Virus record (IMG/VR): IMGVR_UViG_3300042300_000076
Location: 1-21,209 of that record
Source: a virus
Length of the DNA stretch: 21,209 nucleotides
Reading direction: 5' to 3' (one strand)
Shown: positions 1-6,512 of the stretch, in pieces
How positions within the stretch are numbered: the stretch's first letter is position 1
Layout: each line of letters starts with the position of its first letter
Translations under genes and position numbers: made by a program
Notes under the pieces: generated by a model
What the model was told of the DNA's origin: nothing
Seen by the model: only the letters and a program-made list of their open reading frames with translations
Database searches by the model: none

Positions 1-2
1 CA

Positions 3-167
3 TCATGATTTCATCTTCCCGTTCTCGTATTCTTCACGACCATCCATAGAATGGTGCAGCCACAGCCCAGGCCACTCATCTTCTTCGGAAGGCTTGCACC
101 AGCAGTCAACGCTGGCAGTGTGATCGCGCAGGTCATTGAGTGGCACAACGTGTACGGCCTCGGTCAT
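3..167 (-). CDS. Small conserved phage protein, CWC motif (54 aa)
   Basis: A complete 54-codon frame whose ATG overlaps the stop of the upstream 139-aa gene by four bases (ATGA at 167-164). The protein begins MTEAVHVVPLNDLRDH, then has a Cys-Trp-Cys motif at residues 22-24 and a C-terminal part containing LHHSMDGREEYENG. I recognise this pattern (HVVPLNDLR ... CWC ... HHS.DGRE.YE.G) as a small protein common in environmental phages; its function is not known to me. It is the last complete gene of an ATGA-coupled leftward chain. Its own stop (TGA, 5-3) overlaps an ATG at 6-4 that could start another gene beyond the left edge. The two close cysteines could bind metal, but only two are present. 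The call as a gene is fairly firm; no function is assigned. Confidence 0.75.
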   Translation of the reverse strand: MTEAVHVVPLNDLRDHTASVDCWCKPSEEDEWPGLWLHHSMDGREEYENGKMKS

Positions 168-583
168 AGCTTGTTCCCCCTTGCTCGGAAATCTTTGGCA
201 AATGCAGAGTTCACCATGTCATATTCCCGCAGCAAATCTTCGACCGCCTCACGCTCGCTCTCCCTGACCTGCCACCTCAATTCATCAAGCAGTTGCTCTA
301 TCGTGTCACCGTGGCCGGTGGCGTAGCCCTGCGCCATCATCCATGTCGCCAGTTTGTTGCGCTCGGCAGCTTGAGCAAGGGCGGCAAAGCGCACAAGGTC
401 TTCATCAATTCCCGTGATACGCAACAAAAATCCTTGCTCAACATTAAACCCTGCCTCCTTTGCCATTGCAATGATGTCTTCTTTCATGCTATCCAACTCC
501 TTGTCCCATGCTTCGTGCAAACATTTTTTCCACGTAGTGTCTAAGTACGTCAGCCATTCTTCTCGTGTGAGTGCCTTGTTCAT
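164..583 (-). CDS. Hypothetical phage protein, helical (139 aa)
   Basis: A 139-aa acidic protein starting MNKALTREEWLTYLDTTWKK and ending KDFRARGNKL. Most of it reads as amphipathic helix rich in E, K, L and A, with no signal peptide, membrane segment or metal site. Residues about 40-75 contain a VEQGFLLRITGIDEDLVRFAALA-like stretch that suggests a folded helical core. The start overlaps the stop of the upstream 86-aa gene (ATGA, 583-580) and the stop overlaps the start of the CWC protein, so it belongs to a translationally coupled leftward operon. I do not recognise the family. The gene call rests on length, codon-level coherence and the tight overlaps; function is unknown. Confidence 0.75.
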   Translation of the reverse strand: MNKALTREEWLTYLDTTWKKCLHEAWDKELDSMKEDIIAMAKEAGFNVEQGFLLRITGIDEDLVRFAALAQAAERNKLATWMMAQGYATGHGDTIEQLLDELRWQVRESEREAVEDLLREYDMVNSAFAKDFRARGNKL

Positions 584-840
584 GTGTTCTCCATGTGCTC
601 AGGTGCTGCGGGTGGGGTGGTGTAGAGTGGCTTCCAACGTTCTGGATGGCGATTTAAGTCAGCAGGGCGATGACTTATAACAACGTCGCCGATCATCGTG
701 TGCATCCACGCCACAGGCTGCTGCTCTGGCTGCGCCAGCCTCTTGCGTAGCAGTTCTGTTGCTTCGTAGTAGCAATTACCATCCACTTCGGCGATCTCCA
801 GCGCATCCAGCGCCTGCTGCATGATCTCGCGGTCAGTCAT
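580..840 (-). CDS. Small phage protein with PVAWM...PLYT..PP signature (86 aa)
   Basis: The start at 840 gives MTDREIMQQALDALEIAEVD and overlaps the previous stop by ATGA (840-837); an upstream in-frame ATG at 909 is rejected because it would run through the preceding gene. The N-terminal half is a helix (about residues 1-36) of the type MTDRE.MQQALDALE found in many Burkholderiales phage and prophage proteins. It is followed by AQPEQQPVAWM and, near the end, W-K-P-L-Y-T-T-P-P. That tail is a recurrent signature in such phages, but the role is unknown to me. It sits in the ATGA-linked chain of small leftward genes. No catalytic motif is visible. Confidence 0.8.
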   Translation of the reverse strand: MTDREIMQQALDALEIAEVDGNCYYEATELLRKRLAQPEQQPVAWMHTMIGDVVISHRPADLNRHPERWKPLYTTPPAAPEHMENT

Positions 841-929
841 TTCACAACCCTCATGAAAGCGCCACAGTGGGCGCACCTGTAAAGCGGCTGGCCGGTGACG
901 GCAAACCATTGGTGTTGGCAGTTTGTCAT
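837..929 (-). CDS. Tiny zinc-ribbon-like protein (30 aa)
   Basis: A 30-codon frame, MTNCQHQWFAVTGQPLYRCA then HCGAFMRVVK. Residues Cys4, His6, Cys19 and Cys22 (C-x-H ... C-x-x-C) can form one compact zinc-binding knuckle. Support for a real gene is the four-base overlap at both ends: ATGA with the upstream 68-aa gene (929-926) and with the downstream 86-aa gene (840-837). Longer readings of this frame start far upstream inside other genes and are unlikely. Very short C-x-H/C-x-x-C proteins like this are frequent in early regions of phages. Function is unknown; a protein- or nucleic-acid-binding zinc finger is the obvious guess. Confidence 0.65.
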   Translation of the reverse strand: MTNCQHQWFAVTGQPLYRCAHCGAFMRVVK

Positions 930-1132
930 ATTGCCCCCGATGCTTTTGCTACCCAAACTCGTATGCGGTAAATCTGCTCCTGTTCTACCGTCTCCTGTAG
1001 GCGTTCGTTCTCTGAGTGCAGTCGGCGCAGTTCGGCAGCGGCTTTGCCGACATTGGCATTGATGCCGCGATACCCAAGCAGCGCGTCCAATGCCGCAGCC
1101 AACCGCAGGGGTTCGGGTTGTTCTGTGCTCAT
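926..1132 (-). CDS. Small coiled-coil phage protein (68 aa)
   Basis: The start at 1132 gives MSTEQPEPLRLAAALDALLG and overlaps the stop of the 209-aa gene (ATGA, 1132-1129). The more upstream ATG at 1177 is rejected because it lies inside that gene. Residues about 27-55 (AAAELRRLHSENERLQETVE) show heptad-like spacing of leucines and acidic/basic pairs typical of a short coiled coil. This MS.EQPE.LRLA.AL...AAAELRRLH.EN type is, from memory, a common small protein in Burkholderiales phages. No known function. It is part of the ATGA-linked chain. Confidence 0.75.
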   Translation of the reverse strand: MSTEQPEPLRLAAALDALLGYRGINANVGKAAAELRRLHSENERLQETVEQEQIYRIRVWVAKASGAI

Positions 1133-1758
1133 GTTCGCTCCTCGATGTTGTAGAACCAGTCGTCGCCAGCAGACCACTTGCGCGTACCATCAACAGTCCA
1201 AAAAGTCTTGGCTGCTTGGAAGTCAGGAAACTTGACTTCGGCAGGGATCAGTGATTGGTCGTACCAAAGGCAGCGGTTGTTGGGCTGCGTGGCGAACTGG
1301 CCGTTCTCCAGCCGAATAAAGTTAAACGATTTGTGCTCCTCGGCCTGCTCGGTAAAGCCCGTGTCAGCGTCCATACCATCGGCGCAGAAGTCCACCGTGA
1401 ACAGGTAGCGCCCGTGGTTCCATTGCTTGTCCTTGCCGAGAAACTTGACCCCAAGGTTGCGCAGGCCGATCTTCTCGCACACCGTAAAGCGGTAGCCCAT
1501 GCAGTCCCACAGTTGCAGCGTGTCAATGGGCAAGTCGCCGTGGTCCTCCTTCCAAACGTAAGCGCTGATCGGCAGCTTGTCGTACAGCGCCCCGTAGTTG
1601 GGTAGCAGCGACTCGATGCGGAACACTTGACCCCGCAGCGCCTTAATGCTCACCCAGATGGCGGGCTCTAGCTCGCCGTGGCCCTTGGTGAAGTTGTACA
1701 AGTACTCCCGGCGCACGAAGCACTTCAGGGGTGGCAGCGCCGCGATGATGTAGCTCAT
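1129..1758 (-). CDS. Hypothetical phage protein (209 aa), first gene of leftward chain
   Basis: A 209-aa soluble protein starting MSYIIAALPPLKCFVRREYL and rich in aromatic residues (many W, F, Y), ending DDWFYNIEERT. The ATG at 1758 is preceded by AAAGGAAAAACA, a good Shine-Dalgarno at suitable spacing. Aromatic-rich patches such as WNHGRYLFTVDFCADG and the final W-S-A-G-D-D-W-F-Y suggest a compact beta-rich fold. I do not recognise a domain. It heads the six-gene ATGA-coupled block 1758-3 and is separated from the helicase block by a 45-bp spacer carrying a perfect CTAGC-N5-GCTAG operator (1793-1807), so it may be independently transcribed and controlled by the same repressor as the divergent switch. 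Confidence 0.8.
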   Translation of the reverse strand: MSYIIAALPPLKCFVRREYLYNFTKGHGELEPAIWVSIKALRGQVFRIESLLPNYGALYDKLPISAYVWKEDHGDLPIDTLQLWDCMGYRFTVCEKIGLRNLGVKFLGKDKQWNHGRYLFTVDFCADGMDADTGFTEQAEEHKSFNFIRLENGQFATQPNNRCLWYDQSLIPAEVKFPDFQAAKTFWTVDGTRKWSAGDDWFYNIEERT

Positions 1759-1792
1759 TGTTTTTCCTTTGATCAGTTGTCTCGTATGCAGT

Positions 1793-1807
1793 CTAGCATA
1801 TTGCTAG
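1793..1807. promoter_or_regulatory. Operator-like palindrome, copy O3
   Basis: CTAGCATATTGCTAG is CTAGC-N5-GCTAG with perfect outer arms. Read on the other strand (CTAGCAATATGCTAG) it differs at one base from the site at 7277-7291 and at two bases from the site at 7201-7215. It lies just upstream of the 209-aa gene, overlapping the stop codon of the small Cys-rich gene, so it is placed to regulate the second leftward block. The binding protein is not known; the 72-aa HTH protein at 7303 is the only visible candidate. I see no convincing -35/-10 pair here. Confidence 0.55.
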
Positions 1808-2001
1808 AAAGGTATGTGATCCCATTCCCACAGGTCACAGTCAACGGTGCCATGCACCCAGTCAGGTGGTGGTGTGCTGTCGTACTGCTCGCATTTGTTC
1901 GAGAAGTGTTTGCAGTGAAGGCAATTGATCTGGATTGAATTTAGCTGCTTGATCTGATCGTTCAGGTGGTCTTTGATGGCCTTGAGTTGGATTAAATTCA
2001 T
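1804..2001 (-). CDS. Small Cys-rich phage protein ending WEWDHIPF (65 aa)
   Basis: The start at 2001 gives MNLIQLKAIKDHLNDQIKQL, a helical N-terminus. Then come Cys residues at CLHCKHF and at NKCEQY, a P-P-P-D-W stretch, G-T-V-D-C and a C-terminal W-E-W-D-H-I-P-F. The pattern C-x-x-C-x-x-F ... C ... P ... G..C..W.WD.IPF is one I know from many small phage proteins and implies a single metal site. The first 140 bases (2001-1862) overlap the 3' end of the helicase gene in another frame, an unusually long overlap; conservation of the Cys/WEWD pattern argues the gene is real nonetheless. Function unknown. Confidence 0.7.
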   Translation of the reverse strand: MNLIQLKAIKDHLNDQIKQLNSIQINCLHCKHFSNKCEQYDSTPPPDWVHGTVDCDLWEWDHIPF

Positions 2002-3592
2002 AGTCCTTGATCTCTGTAAATTTGCCGTTCTTGCGGGTTGCAATGCGTGTAGGCTCTTCAATCTCGTTGTCGTTCAACCAGGCCAGCGCATCGCTAACGG
2101 ACGCAGGCATGTACGCCTTGTCTCGGCGCAGCCACCAGTCTTGGGCCTTCTGTTGGGCGTAGCCAAAGTGGTTGAAGCAAATCCACTCGCTGGCGCTGCG
2201 GAGCAGACCGCTGAAGTAATCCACCCTCATGCTGTCTGGCTTGCCGTCCTTGCGGTGCAGGTGGTACTCCACTCGCGTCACATCGTGCCAAGTCACCGTT
2301 TCTTGCACCTGTGCAGACAGCAGGGCAGCGTAGGACACAACGGCATCTAGCGGCTTGGCGTTTTCTTCTTTGATCCTTGCACCGCAATGCACACAGACAA
2401 AGGCCGTGGGCGGGTTGCGCTCACCACAGTCAGGGCAGATGCTAAACGGTGCGTCTTGGGTGCCTGACTTCTTCTTGGCCCTGCCTTGGATGATGTCCAC
2501 CGGCCCCAAGCGCTCTACCGTGTCGGTAAAGTCCAGCACCAAGCAATCTTCCTTGCCATCAGCAATGCGTGTGCCCCGGCCCATGCCCTGCACATACAGC
2601 ACGGGCGACTTGGTGGGCCTGCACCAAACAATGCAATCAACGTCCGGCACATCAAAGCCAGTGGACAGCGCCAGCACGGTGACAAGGCAATGGATTTGGT
2701 GATGCCTAAAATCATCAATCAAATCTGCCCTGTCTTGTGCCGGTGTTTCACCGCACACAACAGCGCTGACAATGCCCATCTCACACAGCTTGTCTGCAAG
2801 GCTTTCGGCGTTGGCAACACTCGGTGTGAAGGCAATCCATTTGCGACGACCTGAAGCAATCCTGGTGGCTTCTGCGGCCACTTTGGACAGGTACTTCTCA
2901 ACTTCAACCGACAACTCATTGATCTTGTAGTCGCCATTGGCAATGCCAACGTGGCTCACATCAATGCGGGTGTTAACAGCCTGGGCAGGCGGCACAAGTG
3001 GCGCAATGAACTTGGCATCAAGCAGTTCACGCATGGACACCCGGCTGGCAATGCCGGTGAACAGCGGATCGTCACCATCGGTCAACCAAACCTGATTACC
3101 GCGAAACGGCGTGGCTGTCATGCCAACCGTGCGGTACTGGCAAATCTCAGCCAGTTTGGACAGAAAAGTGCGGTACATGCCCTGCGCTTTGGTGTCCACA
3201 AGGTGCGCTTCGTCAATGATCACGCACTTGATGTCACCTAGCAGGTGGGCGCTTTTGTGGATGCTGCCAATGGTGGCCACAATCACATCGGCGTTGTGCT
3301 GTTTTTTGCCCAAGCTGGCGCTGACAAAGCCAACATGGATGGTGTCGGGCAACAGCGCTTGCAGCTTGCCTGCATTCTGCTCGGCCAACTCTTTGCTGGG
3401 CACCAGCACCACAGTGCGGGGGTGGTAGTCTGGCCACTGATCCCACATCTGTCGCACGATCTCAGCGCAGATCACTGACTTGCCCGCGGCGGTGGGCAGC
3501 ACCAACAGCGGAATGTCAGCGTTGCCTTGGTGCTTTGTCCACCAGGCAAACAGGTCGGACACCGATCTGGATTGGTAGTCTCTTAAGATCAT
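1862..3592 (-). CDS. DEAH-box SF2 helicase with C-terminal zinc ribbon (576 aa)
   Basis: An SSL2/RecG-like superfamily 2 DNA helicase. Visible motifs: Q-like N-terminus (LRDYQ, 3-7), Walker A PTAAGKS (33-39), DEAH (127-130), TAT (159-161), and a second RecA domain with STGFDVPDVD and motif VI QGMGRGTR (fitting QxxGRxxR) in the 330-350 region. A four-Cys ribbon follows (CPDCGERN...CVHCG, roughly 385-405), then a C-terminal region of about 170 aa with W-x-x-Y/F motifs. ATP-driven unwinding or branch migration during phage replication or recombination is the likely role. The ATG overlaps the nuclease stop (ATGA, 3592-3589), so it is co-translated with it; such nuclease-helicase pairs are common in phage early regions. 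Its last 46 codons overlap the Cys-rich gene. Confidence 0.95.
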   Translation of the reverse strand: MILRDYQSRSVSDLFAWWTKHQGNADIPLLVLPTAAGKSVICAEIVRQMWDQWPDYHPRTVVLVPSKELAEQNAGKLQALLPDTIHVGFVSASLGKKQHNADVIVATIGSIHKSAHLLGDIKCVIIDEAHLVDTKAQGMYRTFLSKLAEICQYRTVGMTATPFRGNQVWLTDGDDPLFTGIASRVSMRELLDAKFIAPLVPPAQAVNTRIDVSHVGIANGDYKINELSVEVEKYLSKVAAEATRIASGRRKWIAFTPSVANAESLADKLCEMGIVSAVVCGETPAQDRADLIDDFRHHQIHCLVTVLALSTGFDVPDVDCIVWCRPTKSPVLYVQGMGRGTRIADGKEDCLVLDFTDTVERLGPVDIIQGRAKKKSGTQDAPFSICPDCGERNPPTAFVCVHCGARIKEENAKPLDAVVSYAALLSAQVQETVTWHDVTRVEYHLHRKDGKPDSMRVDYFSGLLRSASEWICFNHFGYAQQKAQDWWLRRDKAYMPASVSDALAWLNDNEIEEPTRIATRKNGKFTEIKDYEFNPTQGHQRPPERSDQAAKFNPDQLPSLQTLLEQMRAVRQHTTT

Positions 3593-4674
3593 ACAAACCG
3601 TCCACCGTGTTGCTTGCGCAGGTGCAGCACAAACTCGTCAACCAGCGCAGTCTTGTCCACACTGGCGTGTATCTCTGCACTAGAGATATGGTCAGCGTTG
3701 ACGTTGGGGTCGCCATTGGTAAATTGCTTGTCACCTAGCTGATACACCACACCACCATCAGCGGTGTGATCCACTGGGTGAGCAGTCTTGGCCAACAAGA
3801 TGGGGATGTAGCGGTGGTCAGAACAACCTTGGCGCTGCTTATCGGGGTGCAGGCTGTCGCTGTGCAAGCCACAAGACCAGCGGGCCGTGCCGTCCATCTC
3901 CGGCGTTACGTGAGCGCACGAACGGCAGGTGGGGGCTGGCACATCAGTGCCGTGGCAGATCGCTTGGTAGTCGCAGAACTTGCACTCGTACCATGTCGGG
4001 TCGGTTGAGATGCCAACGGGCGGCTCGGTAGCGGTGATCACGGCCAAAGCTTTGCTGATGATGGCATCTGCAAAGGCCGGGTCAAACTCTAGTCGTTCGG
4101 TGTAGATGTCGTCGTTGTCCTTGTTCACCACAAAGTACAGTGCCCTGCGGCAACCGTCCTCGCCAAACTCGTCAATCGACCACTTCATGTAAATCTGCAT
4201 CTGGGCGTAGTGTTCAGGCTTGGCCTGCTTAACTCCAACCTTCTGCATTTCCTTGAACATCTTGTCGCTGGCCGTCTTGATCTCCAAGATGTGCGGCGCT
4301 TTAGGGGCTTGCGGCAGGCCGGTCAAAATGCCGTCTGCGTTGCCTTGGAAGTGATGGCCACAAGCTGGCTCAGTAAACGACCACTGCTTGCCCGTTGCCG
4401 GGTTGTCTTGGTACACGGTGCAGCCAATGCCTGCCAAGTCTGCGTACACCCTTGGCTCTTGCAGGTGGCCGGACTGGAACACTCGGTAAAGACGACCAGA
4501 GAACTCGGCAGGCTTAGACCAGCGAAAGCTGTACCAATGCTGGCGCAGACAAGGCTTGCCAATGGCAGATGCGCCAAGGTAAGTTCGCTGCTTCTCGCTG
4601 CCATGCTTTGCCTTGTAGTAGGCAAAGATGGCATCGGCCACAGGATCAGAAACTGATTGTGGAATCAGGGCCAT
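3589..4674 (-). CDS. PD-(D/E)XK nuclease, Cas4/RecB-like with Fe-S type cysteines (361 aa)
   Basis: A RecB/Cas4-family nuclease. The active-site pattern is visible: G-N-A-D-G (Asp114), I-L-E-I-K (Glu131, Lys133) and the QxxxY motif Q158-M-Q-I-Y162. Cys42 near the N-terminus plus Cys231, Cys234 and Cys240 (C-x2-C-x5-C) match the four cysteines that hold a 4Fe-4S cluster in Cas4 and AddB. A further cluster (C250-x2-C253, later W-S-C-G and G-C-S-D-H) forms an extra C-terminal Cys/His module, seen in phage relatives. The likely role is 5'-3' or end-processing exonuclease in recombination with the downstream helicase and the upstream Sak4 and SSB proteins. There is no Cas1/Cas2 or array nearby, so it is not a CRISPR gene. 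Its start shares one base with the preceding stop (TAATG). Confidence 0.9.
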   Translation of the reverse strand: MALIPQSVSDPVADAIFAYYKAKHGSEKQRTYLGASAIGKPCLRQHWYSFRWSKPAEFSGRLYRVFQSGHLQEPRVYADLAGIGCTVYQDNPATGKQWSFTEPACGHHFQGNADGILTGLPQAPKAPHILEIKTASDKMFKEMQKVGVKQAKPEHYAQMQIYMKWSIDEFGEDGCRRALYFVVNKDNDDIYTERLEFDPAFADAIISKALAVITATEPPVGISTDPTWYECKFCDYQAICHGTDVPAPTCRSCAHVTPEMDGTARWSCGLHSDSLHPDKQRQGCSDHRYIPILLAKTAHPVDHTADGGVVYQLGDKQFTNGDPNVNADHISSAEIHASVDKTALVDEFVLHLRKQHGGRFV

Positions 4675-5183
4675 TATTTTCTAGCCCAAGCTGGCACCTT
4701 GCTGGCGGTCGCTGTTTGATCGGCAACAGGTGTAGGTGCGGTAAAAGTTGCGGCGGCAGCTGGTGCAACGTAAGCAACAGCGCTTGCACCACCGGCAGAC
4801 TCGTAGCCCTTGATGTTGTTGCTGGCCTTGTACTGGCCCTGCGCCTCACGCACCACCACACTGATCTTCACTGGTTTGAAGTGCAGGCTGCTAGTGTCCA
4901 TCAGCTTGATGACACCTACGGCGTGGCAAAGCGCAGACAGTTGCGACTGGGCAATGCGCTGCGTGTCTTCGTTGCTGTGCCGAATGTTGAGGTTCTCCCA
5001 AACCTTACGGCCTTTTTGCGGTCCATCAAGAACCTCAAAAACCAGTTTAAGACCCTCGCCATTGCCAGACTTCAAAGGCTGGACATCTGATTCAGTGATG
5101 TGTGCAAGGTAAGTGCCTGCTGGCAGTGGCCCCATGTTTTGTTGGGGGGCGATTTGTGATGCGTCAAAGTTAAAATGTGCCAT
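4674..5183 (-). CDS. DUF669-type single-stranded DNA-binding protein (169 aa)
   Basis: The protein starts MAHFNFDASQIAPQQNMGPL, then PAGTYLAHITESDVQPLKSG and LKLVFEVLDGPQKGRKVWEN, the signature of DUF669 proteins, which are regarded as phage SSB-like proteins with an OB-type fold. The body spans roughly residues 1-128. It is followed by an Ala/Thr/Pro-rich flexible tail (about 130-160) ending VPAWARK, like the disordered tails of SSBs. The ATG has AAGGA upstream at suitable spacing. Position between the Sak4-like ATPase and the exonuclease fits a single-strand annealing recombination module. The tail here is basic at its end (WARK) rather than the acidic DDDIPF of bacterial SSB. Confidence 0.88.
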   Translation of the reverse strand: MAHFNFDASQIAPQQNMGPLPAGTYLAHITESDVQPLKSGNGEGLKLVFEVLDGPQKGRKVWENLNIRHSNEDTQRIAQSQLSALCHAVGVIKLMDTSSLHFKPVKISVVVREAQGQYKASNNIKGYESAGGASAVAYVAPAAAATFTAPTPVADQTATASKVPAWARK

Positions 5184-5213
5184 TTGATTTCCTTGTTTAC
5201 GAACTGATGATAG

Positions 5214-5957
5214 TCAAGCCTGCGCTTGAGAAAGTGCTGCTTGAAATGCCGCCCAGTTAAGCGGCATGTTTGGTAAGCCAAAGCGGTTGCCACCGCAATG
5301 GGCTGGGTGAGGCTCAACGTGCAAGATGCGCTCACCAGTGGTGGTGGCCTTGGTTTCTTTTTTGGAGAACCCTGCGTCAGTTTTGCTGGTGAAGATGCGA
5401 TAACCGGCGTAGCCAATCACATCAGCCCACTCTTGCACAAGGCCCGCGGCCTTATCATGTAACTTCAAGACATGGCTGTCGTAACCTTCGGTCAAAGGGT
5501 CTTCTATGCGCTTGATTTTGTCGTGCGCAATCAAGATGATGCCCATGCCCTTGGCAGAGCGCAGGACTTCCAAGCCAGACAACAGGTTGCGCCACTCTTC
5601 CGCGGCAGCAACGTAGCCCTTGCCAAAGCCAGGTGCCTCAATGTTTTTCCAGTTGTTTTGCTTGCAAACATAGTCTTGAATCATTGGCTCCAGCCAGTCA
5701 AGGCTGTCAATGAACAGGGTCTGGAACTCATGGTCCTGATTGATCAGCGTGTCAATGGCTGCGTACACCTCGGCCAAGCTAGAAGCCAGCGGGAATGCAT
5801 TGGCGTCCACGGCGTCTGCACCGTCTTCGGTCAGGATGCCAATGGCGTTGGGTGCCATAGCAGCAAAGGTGGTCTTGCCGATCTTGCCCTGGCCACAGAT
5901 GACGATCTTAGGGCTGCGCACTCGGCGTGTTTTAGAGATGGATTTAAGGTCAAACAT
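5214..5957 (-). CDS. Sak4-like RecA-fold ATPase / single-strand annealing protein (247 aa)
   Basis: A P-loop ATPase of the AAA_24/Sak4 group. The Walker A is GQGKIGKT (22-29), a Walker B-like TLFIDSLD follows at about 80-88, and residues around 147-152 read IILIAHDK, a RecA-core strand with a sensor-type residue. The length of about 250 aa is typical for phage Sak4, a minimal RecA/Rad51 relative that anneals single strands with help from the partner SSB. The partner SSB (DUF669) is encoded directly downstream and a Cas4-like exonuclease after that, the usual arrangement. The start overlaps the previous gene by eight bases and is preceded by GAAAG. Confidence 0.9.
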   Translation of the reverse strand: MFDLKSISKTRRVRSPKIVICGQGKIGKTTFAAMAPNAIGILTEDGADAVDANAFPLASSLAEVYAAIDTLINQDHEFQTLFIDSLDWLEPMIQDYVCKQNNWKNIEAPGFGKGYVAAAEEWRNLLSGLEVLRSAKGMGIILIAHDKIKRIEDPLTEGYDSHVLKLHDKAAGLVQEWADVIGYAGYRIFTSKTDAGFSKKETKATTTGERILHVEPHPAHCGGNRFGLPNMPLNWAAFQAALSQAQA

Positions 5958-6336
5958 TTAATTCTTTCAACTCAATTGATGGTTTGGCAGGCTTGGCGGT
6001 GATGTACGCGGCAACCTTGTTGTAGGCTACGGGATCGTTGGTGCTAAGACTGCGAAGGTGGGCCAGATTAACTTCGGCTTTCCAGCGGAAAGCATCTTGG
6101 GCATTGGATGGCAACTCTTCGTAATGTTCCTTGAGCTTGTCAGTGTCAACCGTGCGGTTAAGCTTCCAAGTGATGGTCAGGTCGCCATCTTTGTGTGTGC
6201 CTTCGCCGTTAGCTGGCTTGGGAAACTTGGCCTCAAGCAGTGTTTCAATGCGCAGGCGCTCGGTCTTGGCCACAAGTTCGGCGTATTTAGCGTGGCGCAG
6301 CAAGCCGACCAAGTCGTTAATGGTGTGATCAATCAT
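5950..6336 (-). CDS. Conserved phage early protein (128 aa), possibly DUF7173-like
   Basis: I place the start at 6336 (MIDHTINDLVGLLRHAKYAE) because it overlaps the stop of the 46-aa membrane gene by ATGA; an ATG four codons earlier at 6348 has no Shine-Dalgarno. The protein is helical at the N-terminus, has a middle D-L-T-I-T-W-K-L-N-R-T-V-D strand region, then WKAEVNLAHLRSL and ends with AYITAKPAKPSIELKEL. The order of ER..IE, EGT, KLxRxxD, FRWKAE and ITxKPxKPS is one I know from small phage proteins next to Sak4/SSB genes; the family name DUF7173 is from memory and uncertain. Function unknown, probably in the recombination module by position. Confidence 0.75.
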   Translation of the reverse strand: MIDHTINDLVGLLRHAKYAELVAKTERLRIETLLEAKFPKPANGEGTHKDGDLTITWKLNRTVDTDKLKEHYEELPSNAQDAFRWKAEVNLAHLRSLSTNDPVAYNKVAAYITAKPAKPSIELKELNV

Positions 6337-6473
6337 GATGACCACCATGCAACGAGAAGGGCAGCAAGGCCAACACCAATGGCAAGGGCAAGAACAAAGC
6401 CAAGTGCGGCCTCGGCTCTTGCGTGCAGCTTGGCGGCTTGCACCTGTGGGTGATAGTGATAACGTGGTTTCAT
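6333..6473 (-). CDS. Small single-pass membrane protein (46 aa)
   Basis: This short frame reads MKPRYHYHPQVQAAKLHARA, then EAALGFVLALAIGVGLAALL and VAWWSS before the stop. The first 20 residues are basic and His/Tyr-rich, and residues about 23-44 form one clear hydrophobic helix ending in Trp-Trp at the membrane edge. The positive-inside rule would put the N-terminus in the cytoplasm. The TGA overlaps the ATG of the next gene (ATGA, 6336-6333), which supports both the gene and that gene's start. Upstream is a CTGAAAGCAAACC leader with a weak ribosome site. Function unknown; small inner-membrane phage proteins of this sort can act in host takeover or superinfection exclusion, but nothing here shows which. 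Confidence 0.7.
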   Translation of the reverse strand: MKPRYHYHPQVQAAKLHARAEAALGFVLALAIGVGLAALLVAWWSS

Positions 6474-6491
6474 GGTTTGCTTTCAGGGTAG

Positions 6492-6505
6492 GGGGCCGTA
6501 GCCCC
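6492..6505 (-). other. Intergenic UNCG-tetraloop hairpin, copy 1
   Basis: On the coding (minus) strand the RNA would read GGGGC-UACG-GCCCC, a 5-bp GC stem closed by a C(UACG)G tetraloop, one of the exceptionally stable UNCG loops. It lies in the 39-bp gap after the 126-aa gene and before the 46-aa gene. There is no U-tract, so it is not a classical intrinsic terminator. An RNA-stability element or partial attenuator is plausible. Confidence 0.6.
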
Positions 6506-6512
6506 GGTTAAA

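Noticed and set aside
3589-4674. CRISPR-associated Cas4
   Set aside because: Active site and cysteines are shared with Cas4, but context is a phage Sak4/SSB/helicase cassette with no Cas1 or Cas2.
6333-6348. ATG at 6348 as start of the 128-aa gene
   Set aside because: It has no Shine-Dalgarno and lies inside the 46-aa membrane frame; the ATG at 6336 has a clean ATGA overlap.
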